From: Pleomorphochaeta sp963678575
GTDB taxonomy: Bacteria > Spirochaetota > Spirochaetia > Sphaerochaetales > Sphaerochaetaceae
Length of the DNA: 64,000 nt
Assembly: GCA_963678575.2 (NCBI GenBank)
Contig: CAXXHV010000002.1
Coordinates: 2,320,086 to 2,384,085 of the forward strand
Reading direction: 5' to 3'
This document shows positions 43,799 to 50,808 of this stretch, in pieces (position 1 is the first letter of the stretch; every line of letters begins with the position of its first letter). The position numbers were made by a program, and so were the translations under genes. The notes under the pieces are model-generated. The model was not told the DNA's origin, ran no database searches, and was given only the letters and a program-made list of their open reading frames with translations.

Positions 43799-43874
43799 CG
43801 TAGCTGAGCTTGGTCTGAGCTGACCGATAGTTCGAGCTCCTACGCTGGTTATAACGCCTGTCATACGATCAGGC
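43799..43874 (-). promoter_or_regulatory. Structured leader before rplK (possible L1 site)
   Basis: Minus strand after GGTGGGAG: hairpin GCCTG/CAGGC (43856-43860 and 43870-43874), then an outer CGTAG/CTACG stem (43799-43803 and 43840-43844) enclosing GGTC/GACC (43812-43825). Position fits an L1-binding autoregulatory site; not proven. Confidence 0.45.
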
Positions 43875-43960
43875 TCCCACCTTTCTAATTAAATAAATAA
43901 TCAGAGAGGAGTGTAAACGAAACAATACATTTTATAAAAAAACGATATCACACAAACTAT

Positions 43961-43989
43961 ATCATAGTTTATGCTTATTTATAAAACAA
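43961..43989 (-). promoter_or_regulatory. Candidate promoter of rplK-rplA-rplJ-rplL
   Basis: Minus-strand TTGTTT (43984-43989), 17-base spacer, TATGAT (43961-43966), just past the nusG stop. Confidence 0.5.
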
Positions 43990-43995
43990 AATAAA

Positions 43996-44559
43996 TTATT
44001 TTATAAATTTTTCTACTTGTTCAAAAGTTAATTCTACAGGAGTTGAACGTCCAAAAATACCTACACTAACAGTAATTTTGTTCTTTTCCAAATTAACTTT
44101 CTCAATTTCACCAGAGAATGTGTCAAACGGACCATCAATAATCCTAACTGTTTCTCCAACTGAAAAGTTTTGACGAGGTTTGAAAACCTTGTCTGCTGCT
44201 AATTCACCAGTTTTTCTAAAGATACTCTTAACTTCTTCAGGATGTAAAGGTTTTGGCTTAGCTCTTTCTGAGGATGTTAAGAAACCTGTAACACCTTGAA
44301 TTCTTTTAATTTCTCCACACCATTTAGCCCAAGAATTTTCTGGAAGATCTAGTTCAACAAGAATATAACCTGGAAGTATTTTTTTCTTAACTTCTTTTTC
44401 CTTGTCATTCTTTATTTCAATTACTGATTCAAAAGGAACTTTTACTTCAGAACAAACAGTTGCAAAATCAGGATTGTTTTCTCTTAATTTATTAATTGTT
44501 CTTTCTATCTTTTGCTCATACCCTGTGTAAGTATTAACAACATACCAACCTTTAGCCAT
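43996..44559 (-). CDS. nusG: Transcription termination/antitermination factor NusG
   Basis: 187 aa. The N-terminal NGN domain (GWYVVNTYTGYEQKIERTI, KILPGYILVELDLPENSW) binds RNA polymerase. A C-terminal KOW domain (FSVGETVRIIDGPFDTFSGEIEKVN) links to S10 or Rho. Follows secE by 13 bases. Confidence 0.97.
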   Translation of the reverse strand: MAKGWYVVNTYTGYEQKIERTINKLRENNPDFATVCSEVKVPFESVIEIKNDKEKEVKKKILPGYILVELDLPENSWAKWCGEIKRIQGVTGFLTSSERAKPKPLHPEEVKSIFRKTGELAADKVFKPRQNFSVGETVRIIDGPFDTFSGEIEKVNLEKNKITVSVGIFGRSTPVELTFEQVEKFIK

Positions 44560-44572
44560 AACCCGTCCTATT

Positions 44573-44752
44573 TTAGAATATTAAATAAAGCCCTTGAAGT
44601 AATAAATAATCAACAAGACCTAAAACAGCTGCGAAAATAATTATTGAAATTAAAACAACTCTAGTTGAAATAATAACCTGTTCTCTTGTTGGCCATACTA
44701 CTTTTGCAAGTTCTTGACGTGATTCTTTAAAAAATTTTACAATTTTATTCAT
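44573..44752 (-). CDS. secE: Protein translocase subunit SecE
   Basis: 59 aa: MNKIVKFFKESRQELAKVVW then PTREQV, the conserved SecE amphipathic helix, followed by one transmembrane helix (VVLISIIIFAAVLGLVDYLL). Single-helix SecE, which clamps SecY. TAGGGAGAAAAG precedes the ATG. Lies between tRNA-Trp and nusG, the classic position. Confidence 0.95.
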   Translation of the reverse strand: MNKIVKFFKESRQELAKVVWPTREQVIISTRVVLISIIIFAAVLGLVDYLLLQGLYLIF

Positions 44753-44934
44753 CTTTTCTCCCTAGAATATTTTCCATAAAAAAATCTTTTTTTTATGGAA
44801 ACCTTCATTTTGGCACTTCTAGAGCACCTTTTAACCTGAGAAATAACACATCTTATAAGTATGCTTAAATCCCAGCAAAGCATATTACTGAGATTTTAAC
44901 GTGATTCCTTATAAAAATCAATACGAGAAGCCAA

Positions 44935-45008
44935 CAGGTCAGGTAGGATTCGAACCTACAACACCCGGTTTTGGAGACCAGTGCTCTAGCCATTGGAGCT
45001 ACTGACCT
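44935..45008 (-). tRNA. tRNA-Trp (CCA)
   Basis: Cloverleaf with acceptor AGGTCAG/CTGACCT, D arm GCTC/GAGC, anticodon loop CTCCAAA (anticodon CCA), T arm GTAGG-TTCGAAT-CCTAC. 3' CCA is not encoded. Between rpmG and secE. Confidence 0.95.
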
Positions 45009-45038
45009 GTTCGCTTCTCGATTAACATAGGAATTAGA

Positions 45039-45218
45039 CTATTTAATTTTTGCTTCTTTGTGCAATGTGTGTTTGCGTTCAAATGGACAATATTTATTAA
45101 GTTCTAATTTGCCTGGTGTATTACGGCGATTTTTCTCTGTAGTATAATTCTTATTATTACAAGAAGTACACTTTAAAGCTATCTTCTCAACAGGTCCTTT
45201 TTTCTTACTGTTTGCCAT
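45039..45218 (-). CDS. rpmG: 50S ribosomal protein L33
   Basis: 59 aa starting MANSKKKGPVEKIALKCTSC; AGGAGTAAGGAT precedes the ATG. A longer in-frame ORF upstream would run through tRNA-Thr and is rejected. Three Cys are present (CTSC and CPFE): the first pair is intact, but the second pair has only its first Cys, so zinc binding is uncertain. Lies between tRNA-Thr and tRNA-Trp. Confidence 0.93.
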   Translation of the reverse strand: MANSKKKGPVEKIALKCTSCNNKNYTTEKNRRNTPGKLELNKYCPFERKHTLHKEAKIK

Positions 45219-45272
45219 ATCCTTACTCCTTAGCAAGTTGTCTTTTTTATGTTTAAATGCGTTTTTTCTTAT

Positions 45273-45344
45273 AGCCCTCAAGCAGATTTGAACTGCTGAC
45301 CCCCACCTTACCAAGGTGGTGCTCTACCACTGAGCTATAAGGGC
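45273..45344 (-). tRNA. tRNA-Thr (GGT)
   Basis: Acceptor GCCCTTA/TGAGGGC, D arm GCTC/GAGC, anticodon stem CCACC/GGTGG with loop TTGGTAA (anticodon GGT), T arm CAGCA-GTTCAAA-TCTGC type. No encoded CCA. First gene of the tRNA-Thr-rpmG-tRNA-Trp-secE-nusG unit. Confidence 0.95.
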
Positions 45345-45390
45345 AAATTATTTGCCATCACATATGAAAAAACCAATACATGCGAAACTC

Positions 45391-45419
45391 AACATATCAA
45401 ACACATTTCTTTTTGTCAA
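45391..45419 (-). promoter_or_regulatory. Promoter of the tRNA-Thr/rpmG/secE/nusG unit
   Basis: Minus-strand TTGACA (45414-45419), 17-base spacer, TATGTT (45391-45396). Predicted start about 40 bases before tRNA-Thr. Confidence 0.65.
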
Positions 45420-45502
45420 CCAACTTTAACTTTTAATTTAAACTTTTTTTTACTATTTGTATATAATATTTCCTTTTACTTAAAACAAATATTGCATCTA
45501 TC

Positions 45503-45531
45503 TTGTAACAATGAATAAGGATTGTTATATT
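45503..45531 (+). promoter_or_regulatory. Candidate promoter of glgP
   Basis: TTGTAA (45503-45508), 17-base spacer, TATATT (45526-45531); a TATAAT at 45462-45467 lacks a good -35. Ribosome site AAGGAG follows before the ATG. Confidence 0.5.
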
Positions 45532-45571
45532 TTAGATAAATAAATAACAAAAATCCTACAAGGAGACAAAA

Positions 45572-48085
45572 ATGGCAACAACACAGAAGACACGTTTTGG
45601 AAGAACATCTAACGATATTGTTCAAGATTATGCTGAACATTTGAAATATTCTTTAGATTCAGATATTTTCCACAACACAAAAGAAGGTCATTACAATGCT
45701 CTTGCTTTATCTATTATGGATAGAATTGTACATCAATTACATGCAAGTCGTGAAACTCAGAGAAAAAAAGATGTAAAAAGAGTTTATTATTTATCCCTAG
45801 AATTTCTTATGGGAAGAGCTATGACAAACAATATCATTAACCTTGGTATTGAAAAAGAAGTTAAAGAAGCTTTAAAAGAATTAGGGAAAAATTATGAAGA
45901 ATTACAAGATCAAGAGCCTGATGCTGGTTTAGGGAATGGTGGATTAGGCAGACTAGCCGCTTGTTTCTTAGACTCCTTAGCTACTTTAGAACTTCCTGCA
46001 TTTGGATATGGTATTAGATATAATTACGGTATTTTCAATCAACACATAAAAGATGGTTGGCAAGAAGAATATCCTGATAGCTGGTTAAAAAATGGTAATC
46101 CTTGGGAAATACCAAGAAAAGATTTAAAATTTCAAGTTCAATTTGGTGGTAAAGTTGATATTATCAACAATAGAGGAAAAGATATTTTTAATTGGCATGG
46201 TGGAGAAATTGTAACAGGAATGGCTTATGATATGCCTATTGTTGGTTATGGCTGTAAAACAATAAACACCTTAAGACTTTGGAGTGCAAAAGCTACTGAA
46301 GATTTCAATTTCCAAGAATTTAATGAAGGTGATTACACTGAAGCTGTTAGGGCAAAAATTACAGCAGAAAACATTTCTCAAGTATTATACCCAAATGATA
46401 CTGGGTATATGGGAAAAGAGTTAAGATTAAAACAACAATATTTCTTTGTCTCTTGCTCTTTACAAGATATAATTAGAAGATTCAAACAAAAACCAAATCA
46501 TAAATGGTCTGACTTCTCAAATTTAGCTGCTATTCAATTAAATGATACACACCCTTCACTTTCTGTACCTGAATTAATGCGATTATTAATTGATGTTGAG
46601 AATTTAAGTTGGGATGAAGCTTGGGAAATAACTGTCAAAACTTTAGGATATACAAACCATACATTAATGCCAGAAGCTTTAGAAAAATGGGCATTACCAA
46701 TGTTACAAAATCTACTACCAAGACATATGCAAATTATTTTTGAAATTAACCATAGATTCTTGCAAAAAGCAGCAGCGTTTTTCCCTTTAAAACCTCATAT
46801 GTTAAGTAAAATTAGTATTATAGAAGAATCAAATCCTAAAATGGTTAGAATGGCTAATCTTTCAATTATAGGTTCTCATAGCACAAATGGAGTTGCAGAA
46901 TTACACAGTCAATTATTAAAAACGAATATGTTCCCTGAATTTAATTTAATATTCCCCGAACGCTTCAATAATAAGACTAATGGAATCACACAAAGAAGAT
47001 GGCTATTAGATTCAAACCCTAAATTAGCAAATTTAATTTCAAGCGCAATTGGAGATAAATGGATTTTAGACTATTCTACTATTAAAAAGCTTGAACCTTT
47101 TGCTGATGATAAAGCATTTAGAGAAGACTTTGCAAAAATAAAGCAAGATTGTAAAATAAAAGCTGTTGAATTCTTAAAAAAAGATTCAAATTTGATTATT
47201 AACCCAAATACGATGTTTGATACTCAAGTAAAAAGAATCCATGAATACAAAAGACAATTATTAAATGCAATGAATATTTTATTAATTTATACAAAACTAA
47301 AAAATGGAGAAATTAATAAAAATGATATGGAACCAATTACTTTCTTGTTTGGAGGAAAAGCAGCTCCTGGATATGTTAATGCAAAATTAATTATTAAATT
47401 CATAAATAATTTATCTAAAACAATAAATAATGATCCTTCAGTAAACGATGTACTTAAAGTTTTCTTTATGCCAAACTACAGAGTTTCTATGGCTGAAAAA
47501 ATAATCCCAGCAACAAATTTAAGTGAACAAATCTCTACAGCTGGAACAGAAGCTTCTGGAACAGGAAATATGAAATTTATGGCAAATGGTGCTCTAACTA
47601 TTGGAACCTTAGATGGTGCAAACGTAGAGATGGCTGAAGAAGTTGGTAAAGAAAATATGTTCATATTTGGTAATACGGAAGAAGAAATTGCAGCACTTTC
47701 CTCTTCATATAACCCATATGATTATATTTTAAATAATCAATCTATCAAAAATATAATAGATTTAGTAAACAGTGGTTATTTCAATATTGGAGAACCTCAT
47801 ATATTTGATCGCTTAACAAAATCTCTTTTAGAAGAAGGTGATAAATACTTCTTATTTGCAGATTTAGACATGTATAGTATTGCACATTCAAAAGCAAGGG
47901 ATTTATACAAAAATAATAAAGATGATTGGAATAGAAAAGCAATCTTAAATATTGCTTCTTCTGCAAAATTTTCTTCTGATAGAACAATCTTGGAATATGC
48001 TAATGACATCTGGAATGTAAAACCTTGTCCTATAAAAAGAGCTGCACAAAAAGAAAATGCAGTAGAAAATGCAAAAATGTTTTAA
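45572..48085 (+). CDS. glgP: Glycogen/starch phosphorylase
   Basis: 837-aa cytoplasmic enzyme that releases glucose-1-phosphate from alpha-1,4-glucan using phosphate and pyridoxal phosphate. Family marks: YYLSLEFLMGRAM, QDQEPDAGLGNGGLGRLAACFLDS, RIHEYKRQLLN, FMPNYRVSMAEKIIPATNLSEQISTAGTEASGTGNMKFMANGALTIGTLDGANVEM with the PLP-binding Lys in GTGNMKF. Full length. Stands alone, with its own promoter and terminator; no glgA/B/C nearby. Confidence 0.98.
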   Translation: MATTQKTRFGRTSNDIVQDYAEHLKYSLDSDIFHNTKEGHYNALALSIMDRIVHQLHASRETQRKKDVKRVYYLSLEFLMGRAMTNNIINLGIEKEVKEALKELGKNYEELQDQEPDAGLGNGGLGRLAACFLDSLATLELPAFGYGIRYNYGIFNQHIKDGWQEEYPDSWLKNGNPWEIPRKDLKFQVQFGGKVDIINNRGKDIFNWHGGEIVTGMAYDMPIVGYGCKTINTLRLWSAKATEDFNFQEFNEGDYTEAVRAKITAENISQVLYPNDTGYMGKELRLKQQYFFVSCSLQDIIRRFKQKPNHKWSDFSNLAAIQLNDTHPSLSVPELMRLLIDVENLSWDEAWEITVKTLGYTNHTLMPEALEKWALPMLQNLLPRHMQIIFEINHRFLQKAAAFFPLKPHMLSKISIIEESNPKMVRMANLSIIGSHSTNGVAELHSQLLKTNMFPEFNLIFPERFNNKTNGITQRRWLLDSNPKLANLISSAIGDKWILDYSTIKKLEPFADDKAFREDFAKIKQDCKIKAVEFLKKDSNLIINPNTMFDTQVKRIHEYKRQLLNAMNILLIYTKLKNGEINKNDMEPITFLFGGKAAPGYVNAKLIIKFINNLSKTINNDPSVNDVLKVFFMPNYRVSMAEKIIPATNLSEQISTAGTEASGTGNMKFMANGALTIGTLDGANVEMAEEVGKENMFIFGNTEEEIAALSSSYNPYDYILNNQSIKNIIDLVNSGYFNIGEPHIFDRLTKSLLEEGDKYFLFADLDMYSIAHSKARDLYKNNKDDWNRKAILNIASSAKFSSDRTILEYANDIWNVKPCPIKRAAQKENAVENAKMF

Positions 48086-48104
48086 TTTATATTTTTAATT
48101 TTAT

Positions 48105-48150
48105 AAAGTGGTTTGATTTAATTTATTTTTTTCAAACCACTTTTATTTTT
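48105..48150 (+). terminator. Intrinsic terminator after glgP
   Basis: Stem AAAGTGGTTTGA / TCAAACCACTTT (48105-48116 and 48132-48143) followed by a T-rich run. Confidence 0.9.
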
Positions 48151-48156
48151 TTATTA

Positions 48157-48212
48157 TTGACAAAAAAAGCAAATAGCTTCATAATTTAATTGATATCAAA
48201 TTGATATCAATT
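48157..48212 (+). promoter_or_regulatory. Promoter with two tandem palindromic operators (SPFH/RHH unit)
   Basis: TTGACA (48157-48162), 17-base spacer, CATAAT (48180-48185). Directly at the predicted start are two copies of the palindrome TTGATATCAA (48190-48199 and 48201-48210), one base apart; the whole 25 bases (48188-48212) form a palindrome around one central A. Probably a repressor operator. Confidence 0.75.
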
Positions 48213-48228
48213 AAATAGGAGATATAAA

Positions 48229-49176
48229 ATGGATGAAGTTAAAGAATTCAAAACTAAAGCCCTAAATGGGGGTCTTATGTTAATCCTTATACTAGTATTT
48301 CAAATTGCATCAATTGTTCTTTTTTTATTTTTGTTACCTAAACATTTAGCATTTTCGATTTCTTTATTATCAATTATTGAAATCGTAATAATAATTTTAT
48401 TATCAGGACTAAAAGTATTAAAACCAAATGAAGCAAGAGTACTAACTTTTTTTGGTAAATATAGTGGCACACTAACAGGCCCTGGATTTTTTTATGTAAA
48501 CCCTTTTTACACAAGTGCAACAGTTGGCTATAAAAAAGCAGAAAGAAAAGATTCAAATGGAAATTCTGTTTCTTTTGACCGACCTATCAAAAAAATATCT
48601 TTAAAAGCTATTACATTAAACAACCAAAAACAAAAAATTAATGATTCTATGGGAAATCCTATAGAAATAGGAATTGTCGTTATTTGGAGAGTTGTTGATA
48701 GCGCAAAAGCTGCTTTTTCTGTAGAAAATTATTATGAATTTCTATCTATTCAAAGTGATAGTGCTTTAAGAAGTATCGTTAGACAATATCCTTATGACTC
48801 ACCTGAAGATGATGAAAAACTATCATTAAGAGGAGATTCTCAAGAAATAGCTGAAAGTTTAAAGATAGAAATCCAGAAAAAAGTTGAATTTGCTGGACTA
48901 GAAATAATAGAAGCAAAAATCACTCACTTAGCCTATGCTCAAGAAATTGCTGCAGCTATGCTCCAAAGACAACAAGCAGCAGCTATAATTGACGCAAGAA
49001 AAATGATAGTTGATGGCGCTGTTTCTATGGTTCAGATGGCTTTAGAACAACTTAAAGAAAATCAAGTTCTTGAATTAGATGAGGAAAGAAAAGCTGCAAT
49101 GGTTAGCAATTTACTTGTTGTGCTTTGCGGAAATAAAGATGCTCAACCTATTATTAATTCAGGAACATTATATTAA
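48229..49176 (+). CDS. SPFH/Band 7 (stomatin-like) membrane protein
   Basis: 315 aa. Two hydrophobic segments at the N-terminus (about residues 14-36 and 40-62) are followed by an SPFH domain (LKPNEARVLTFFGKYSGTLTGPGFFYVNP, IEIGIVVIWRVVDSAKAAF) and a C-terminal Ala/Gln-rich helix (YAQEIAAAMLQRQQAAAIIDARK) typical of the family's oligomerising tail. Likely forms membrane microdomain scaffolds; exact role unknown. AGGAG before the ATG. Paired with the downstream ribbon-helix-helix gene, an association I recall from other bacteria. Confidence 0.85.
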   Translation: MDEVKEFKTKALNGGLMLILILVFQIASIVLFLFLLPKHLAFSISLLSIIEIVIIILLSGLKVLKPNEARVLTFFGKYSGTLTGPGFFYVNPFYTSATVGYKKAERKDSNGNSVSFDRPIKKISLKAITLNNQKQKINDSMGNPIEIGIVVIWRVVDSAKAAFSVENYYEFLSIQSDSALRSIVRQYPYDSPEDDEKLSLRGDSQEIAESLKIEIQKKVEFAGLEIIEAKITHLAYAQEIAAAMLQRQQAAAIIDARKMIVDGAVSMVQMALEQLKENQVLELDEERKAAMVSNLLVVLCGNKDAQPIINSGTLY

Positions 49177-49191
49177 AAAACTAATTGGGAG

Positions 49192-49220
49192 AAGAAAAAA
49201 CTCCGCCAAGCGGCGGAGTT
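49192..49220 (-). terminator. Minus-strand terminator between the SPFH and RHH genes
   Basis: GC-rich 9-bp stem AACTCCGCC / GGCGGAGTT (49199-49207 and 49212-49220). The T-run TTTTTTCTTC follows on the minus strand only. It is the first usable terminator for the convergent DUF554 gene, whose mRNA would then cross the whole RHH gene antisense. On the plus strand it is a hairpin just before the RHH start codon. Confidence 0.7.
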
Positions 49221-49228
49221 AAATTTAT

Positions 49229-49435
49229 ATGGCAGATAAGAAACCTCAAAGGAAACAAATTCCTCTAAGATTATCCTCATCCTTGTATGAAGAATTAGTT
49301 CAATGGGCTGAACAAGATTATAGATCTGTAAACAGTCAAATTGAATATCTTCTTTATGAATGTGTAAAAAAGAGAAAAAAAAGATACAAAGAGAATTTTA
49401 TCGAAAAAGAAGAAATTGATGCTGTAGACAAATAA
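49229..49435 (+). CDS. Arc-type ribbon-helix-helix DNA-binding protein
   Basis: 68 aa. KQIPLRLSSSLYEELVQWAEQDYRSVNSQIEYLLYECVKKRKKRYK fits the ribbon-helix-helix fold (beta strand with I-P-L-R-L, then two helices), as in Arc/MetJ-like regulators. No Shine-Dalgarno lies within 15 bases of the ATG; GGGAG at 49187-49191 is separated from it by the GC-rich hairpin. Likely regulates the SPFH unit through the TTGATATCAA palindromes (inference). Confidence 0.75.
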   Translation: MADKKPQRKQIPLRLSSSLYEELVQWAEQDYRSVNSQIEYLLYECVKKRKKRYKENFIEKEEIDAVDK

Positions 49436-49437
49436 AA

Positions 49438-50154
49438 TTAAGCTAATATATTTATAAACCAATCAATTGTTGGTGGAATAAATTTTATTAAGATGGGAGC
49501 TAATACTAAACTAGGAAGATAATTTGCTGTTTTAAATTTTTTTATATCTAATAAATTAAAAGCTATCATTAAAATCATTACCCCGCCAACAGCAGACAAT
49601 TCATTTATTCCGGCATCTCCAAGCAAAGGTGAAATCAAAGACCCTAACAATGTAAAGAAACCTTGATATATAAAAATAACAAGTATACTAAACATTACAC
49701 CAATCCCATAAGTTGCAGAAAAGACTATTGCCATGCTTCCATCAAGAAAACTCTTTATAAGTAATAGTTGATAGTCTTGTATTGTTCCAGCTTGAATCGG
49801 CCCTAAAATACTCATTGCACCAGAACAAAATAATACAGAAGCATTTAAAAAGCCTTTAGCAAATGATTCTGAATCCCCTTTATTCAATGTCCTTTTTTCT
49901 AAATAAGCACCTAAATTATATATACCATCATGGATATTAAGACTAAATCCAATTAATCCACCAATAATAATTGAAAACAATAAAACAACATAAGATTTTG
50001 TTGCTATACCCATTGATATACCAATTAATAAAGTAATCAAACCTGCTGCACTTTCAACAATATGTTTAAATTCTTTACTTATATGCTTTTTAATAAATAA
50101 TCCAATTAAAGATCCTATGAATACTGTAATACAGTTTATTATGGTTGCAATCAT
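49438..50154 (-). CDS. DUF554 family membrane protein (YdfK-like)
   Basis: 238 aa with about seven hydrophobic segments and the family pattern: GSLIGLFIKKHI near the start, IIGGLIGFSLNI, FAKGFLNASVLFCSGAMSILGPIQAG, KSFLDGSMAIVFSATYGIGVMFS, AVGGVMILMIAFNLL. Function unknown; membrane protein. No Shine-Dalgarno before the ATG. Its stop lies two bases from the convergent RHH gene. Confidence 0.9.
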   Translation of the reverse strand: MIATIINCITVFIGSLIGLFIKKHISKEFKHIVESAAGLITLLIGISMGIATKSYVVLLFSIIIGGLIGFSLNIHDGIYNLGAYLEKRTLNKGDSESFAKGFLNASVLFCSGAMSILGPIQAGTIQDYQLLLIKSFLDGSMAIVFSATYGIGVMFSILVIFIYQGFFTLLGSLISPLLGDAGINELSAVGGVMILMIAFNLLDIKKFKTANYLPSLVLAPILIKFIPPTIDWFINILA

Positions 50155-50202
50155 GAATATTAAACTATAATATTATATTAACACTTTCAAGAGGTAATTA
50201 TT

Positions 50203-50808
50203 TTGTTTAATATAATTTTAGCAGCTGGTCTATCATCAAGAATGAAAGAAAACAAATTGTTATTAAAATATAAAAATATGACTTTTTTACATCATTTGAT
50301 AAAATCTTCATTTGAAGCAAAGTTAGAGGTTATTGTTGTTACTGGTTGTTATAAAGACGAAATTGAATCTGAAATTAAAGAAATTGAACGTTTATTAAAT
50401 AAAAAAATAAATTTAATTCATAATTTTAATTATGAATTAGGTCAATTATCGTCTTTAATAACAGGGGTTATGAAAATAAAAGAATTAAATAATAATGAAC
50501 CATATTTTATAAGTGTTGCAGATATTCCTTTGTTATCAAAAGAAGATTTTTTAAATTTAATTCCTCACTTAAAAAATCATGATGCACTAAGACCCTTAGT
50601 AAATGGAATTTATGGACATCCAGTACTTATTAATAATAAAATCACTGATGAAATAATTTCTTTAGATTTTATAAATAAAAAGGAAGGCTTAAGATCTTTT
50701 TTAAGTAAAAAAGATACAGTAGCCTTCCATTCTTCAAATAAAGCCTATATCAATGATATTGATACAAAAGAAGATTATTTCAAACTTATCTTTAATCCGT
50801 CATTATAA
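50203..50808 (+). CDS. MobA/MocA-like nucleotidyltransferase
   Basis: 201 aa with the sugar-nucleotide/molybdopterin nucleotidyltransferase signature IILAAGLSSRMKENKLLLKYKNM and the metal Asp in ISVADIPLLSKEDF. Resembles molybdenum cofactor cytidylyl/guanylyltransferases, but no molybdenum gene is near, so the substrate is open. Start codon is TTG with AGAGG about eight bases upstream. The last 34 bases overlap the end of clpB on the other strand. Confidence 0.8.
   Translation: MFNIILAAGLSSRMKENKLLLKYKNMTFLHHLIKSSFEAKLEVIVVTGCYKDEIESEIKEIERLLNKKINLIHNFNYELGQLSSLITGVMKIKELNNNEPYFISVADIPLLSKEDFLNLIPHLKNHDALRPLVNGIYGHPVLINNKITDEIISLDFINKKEGLRSFLSKKDTVAFHSSNKAYINDIDTKEDYFKLIFNPSL

Noticed and set aside
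45219..45314. Longer N-terminus for L33
   Set aside because: The extension runs into tRNA-Thr, has no family counterpart, and the inner ATG has a good ribosome site.
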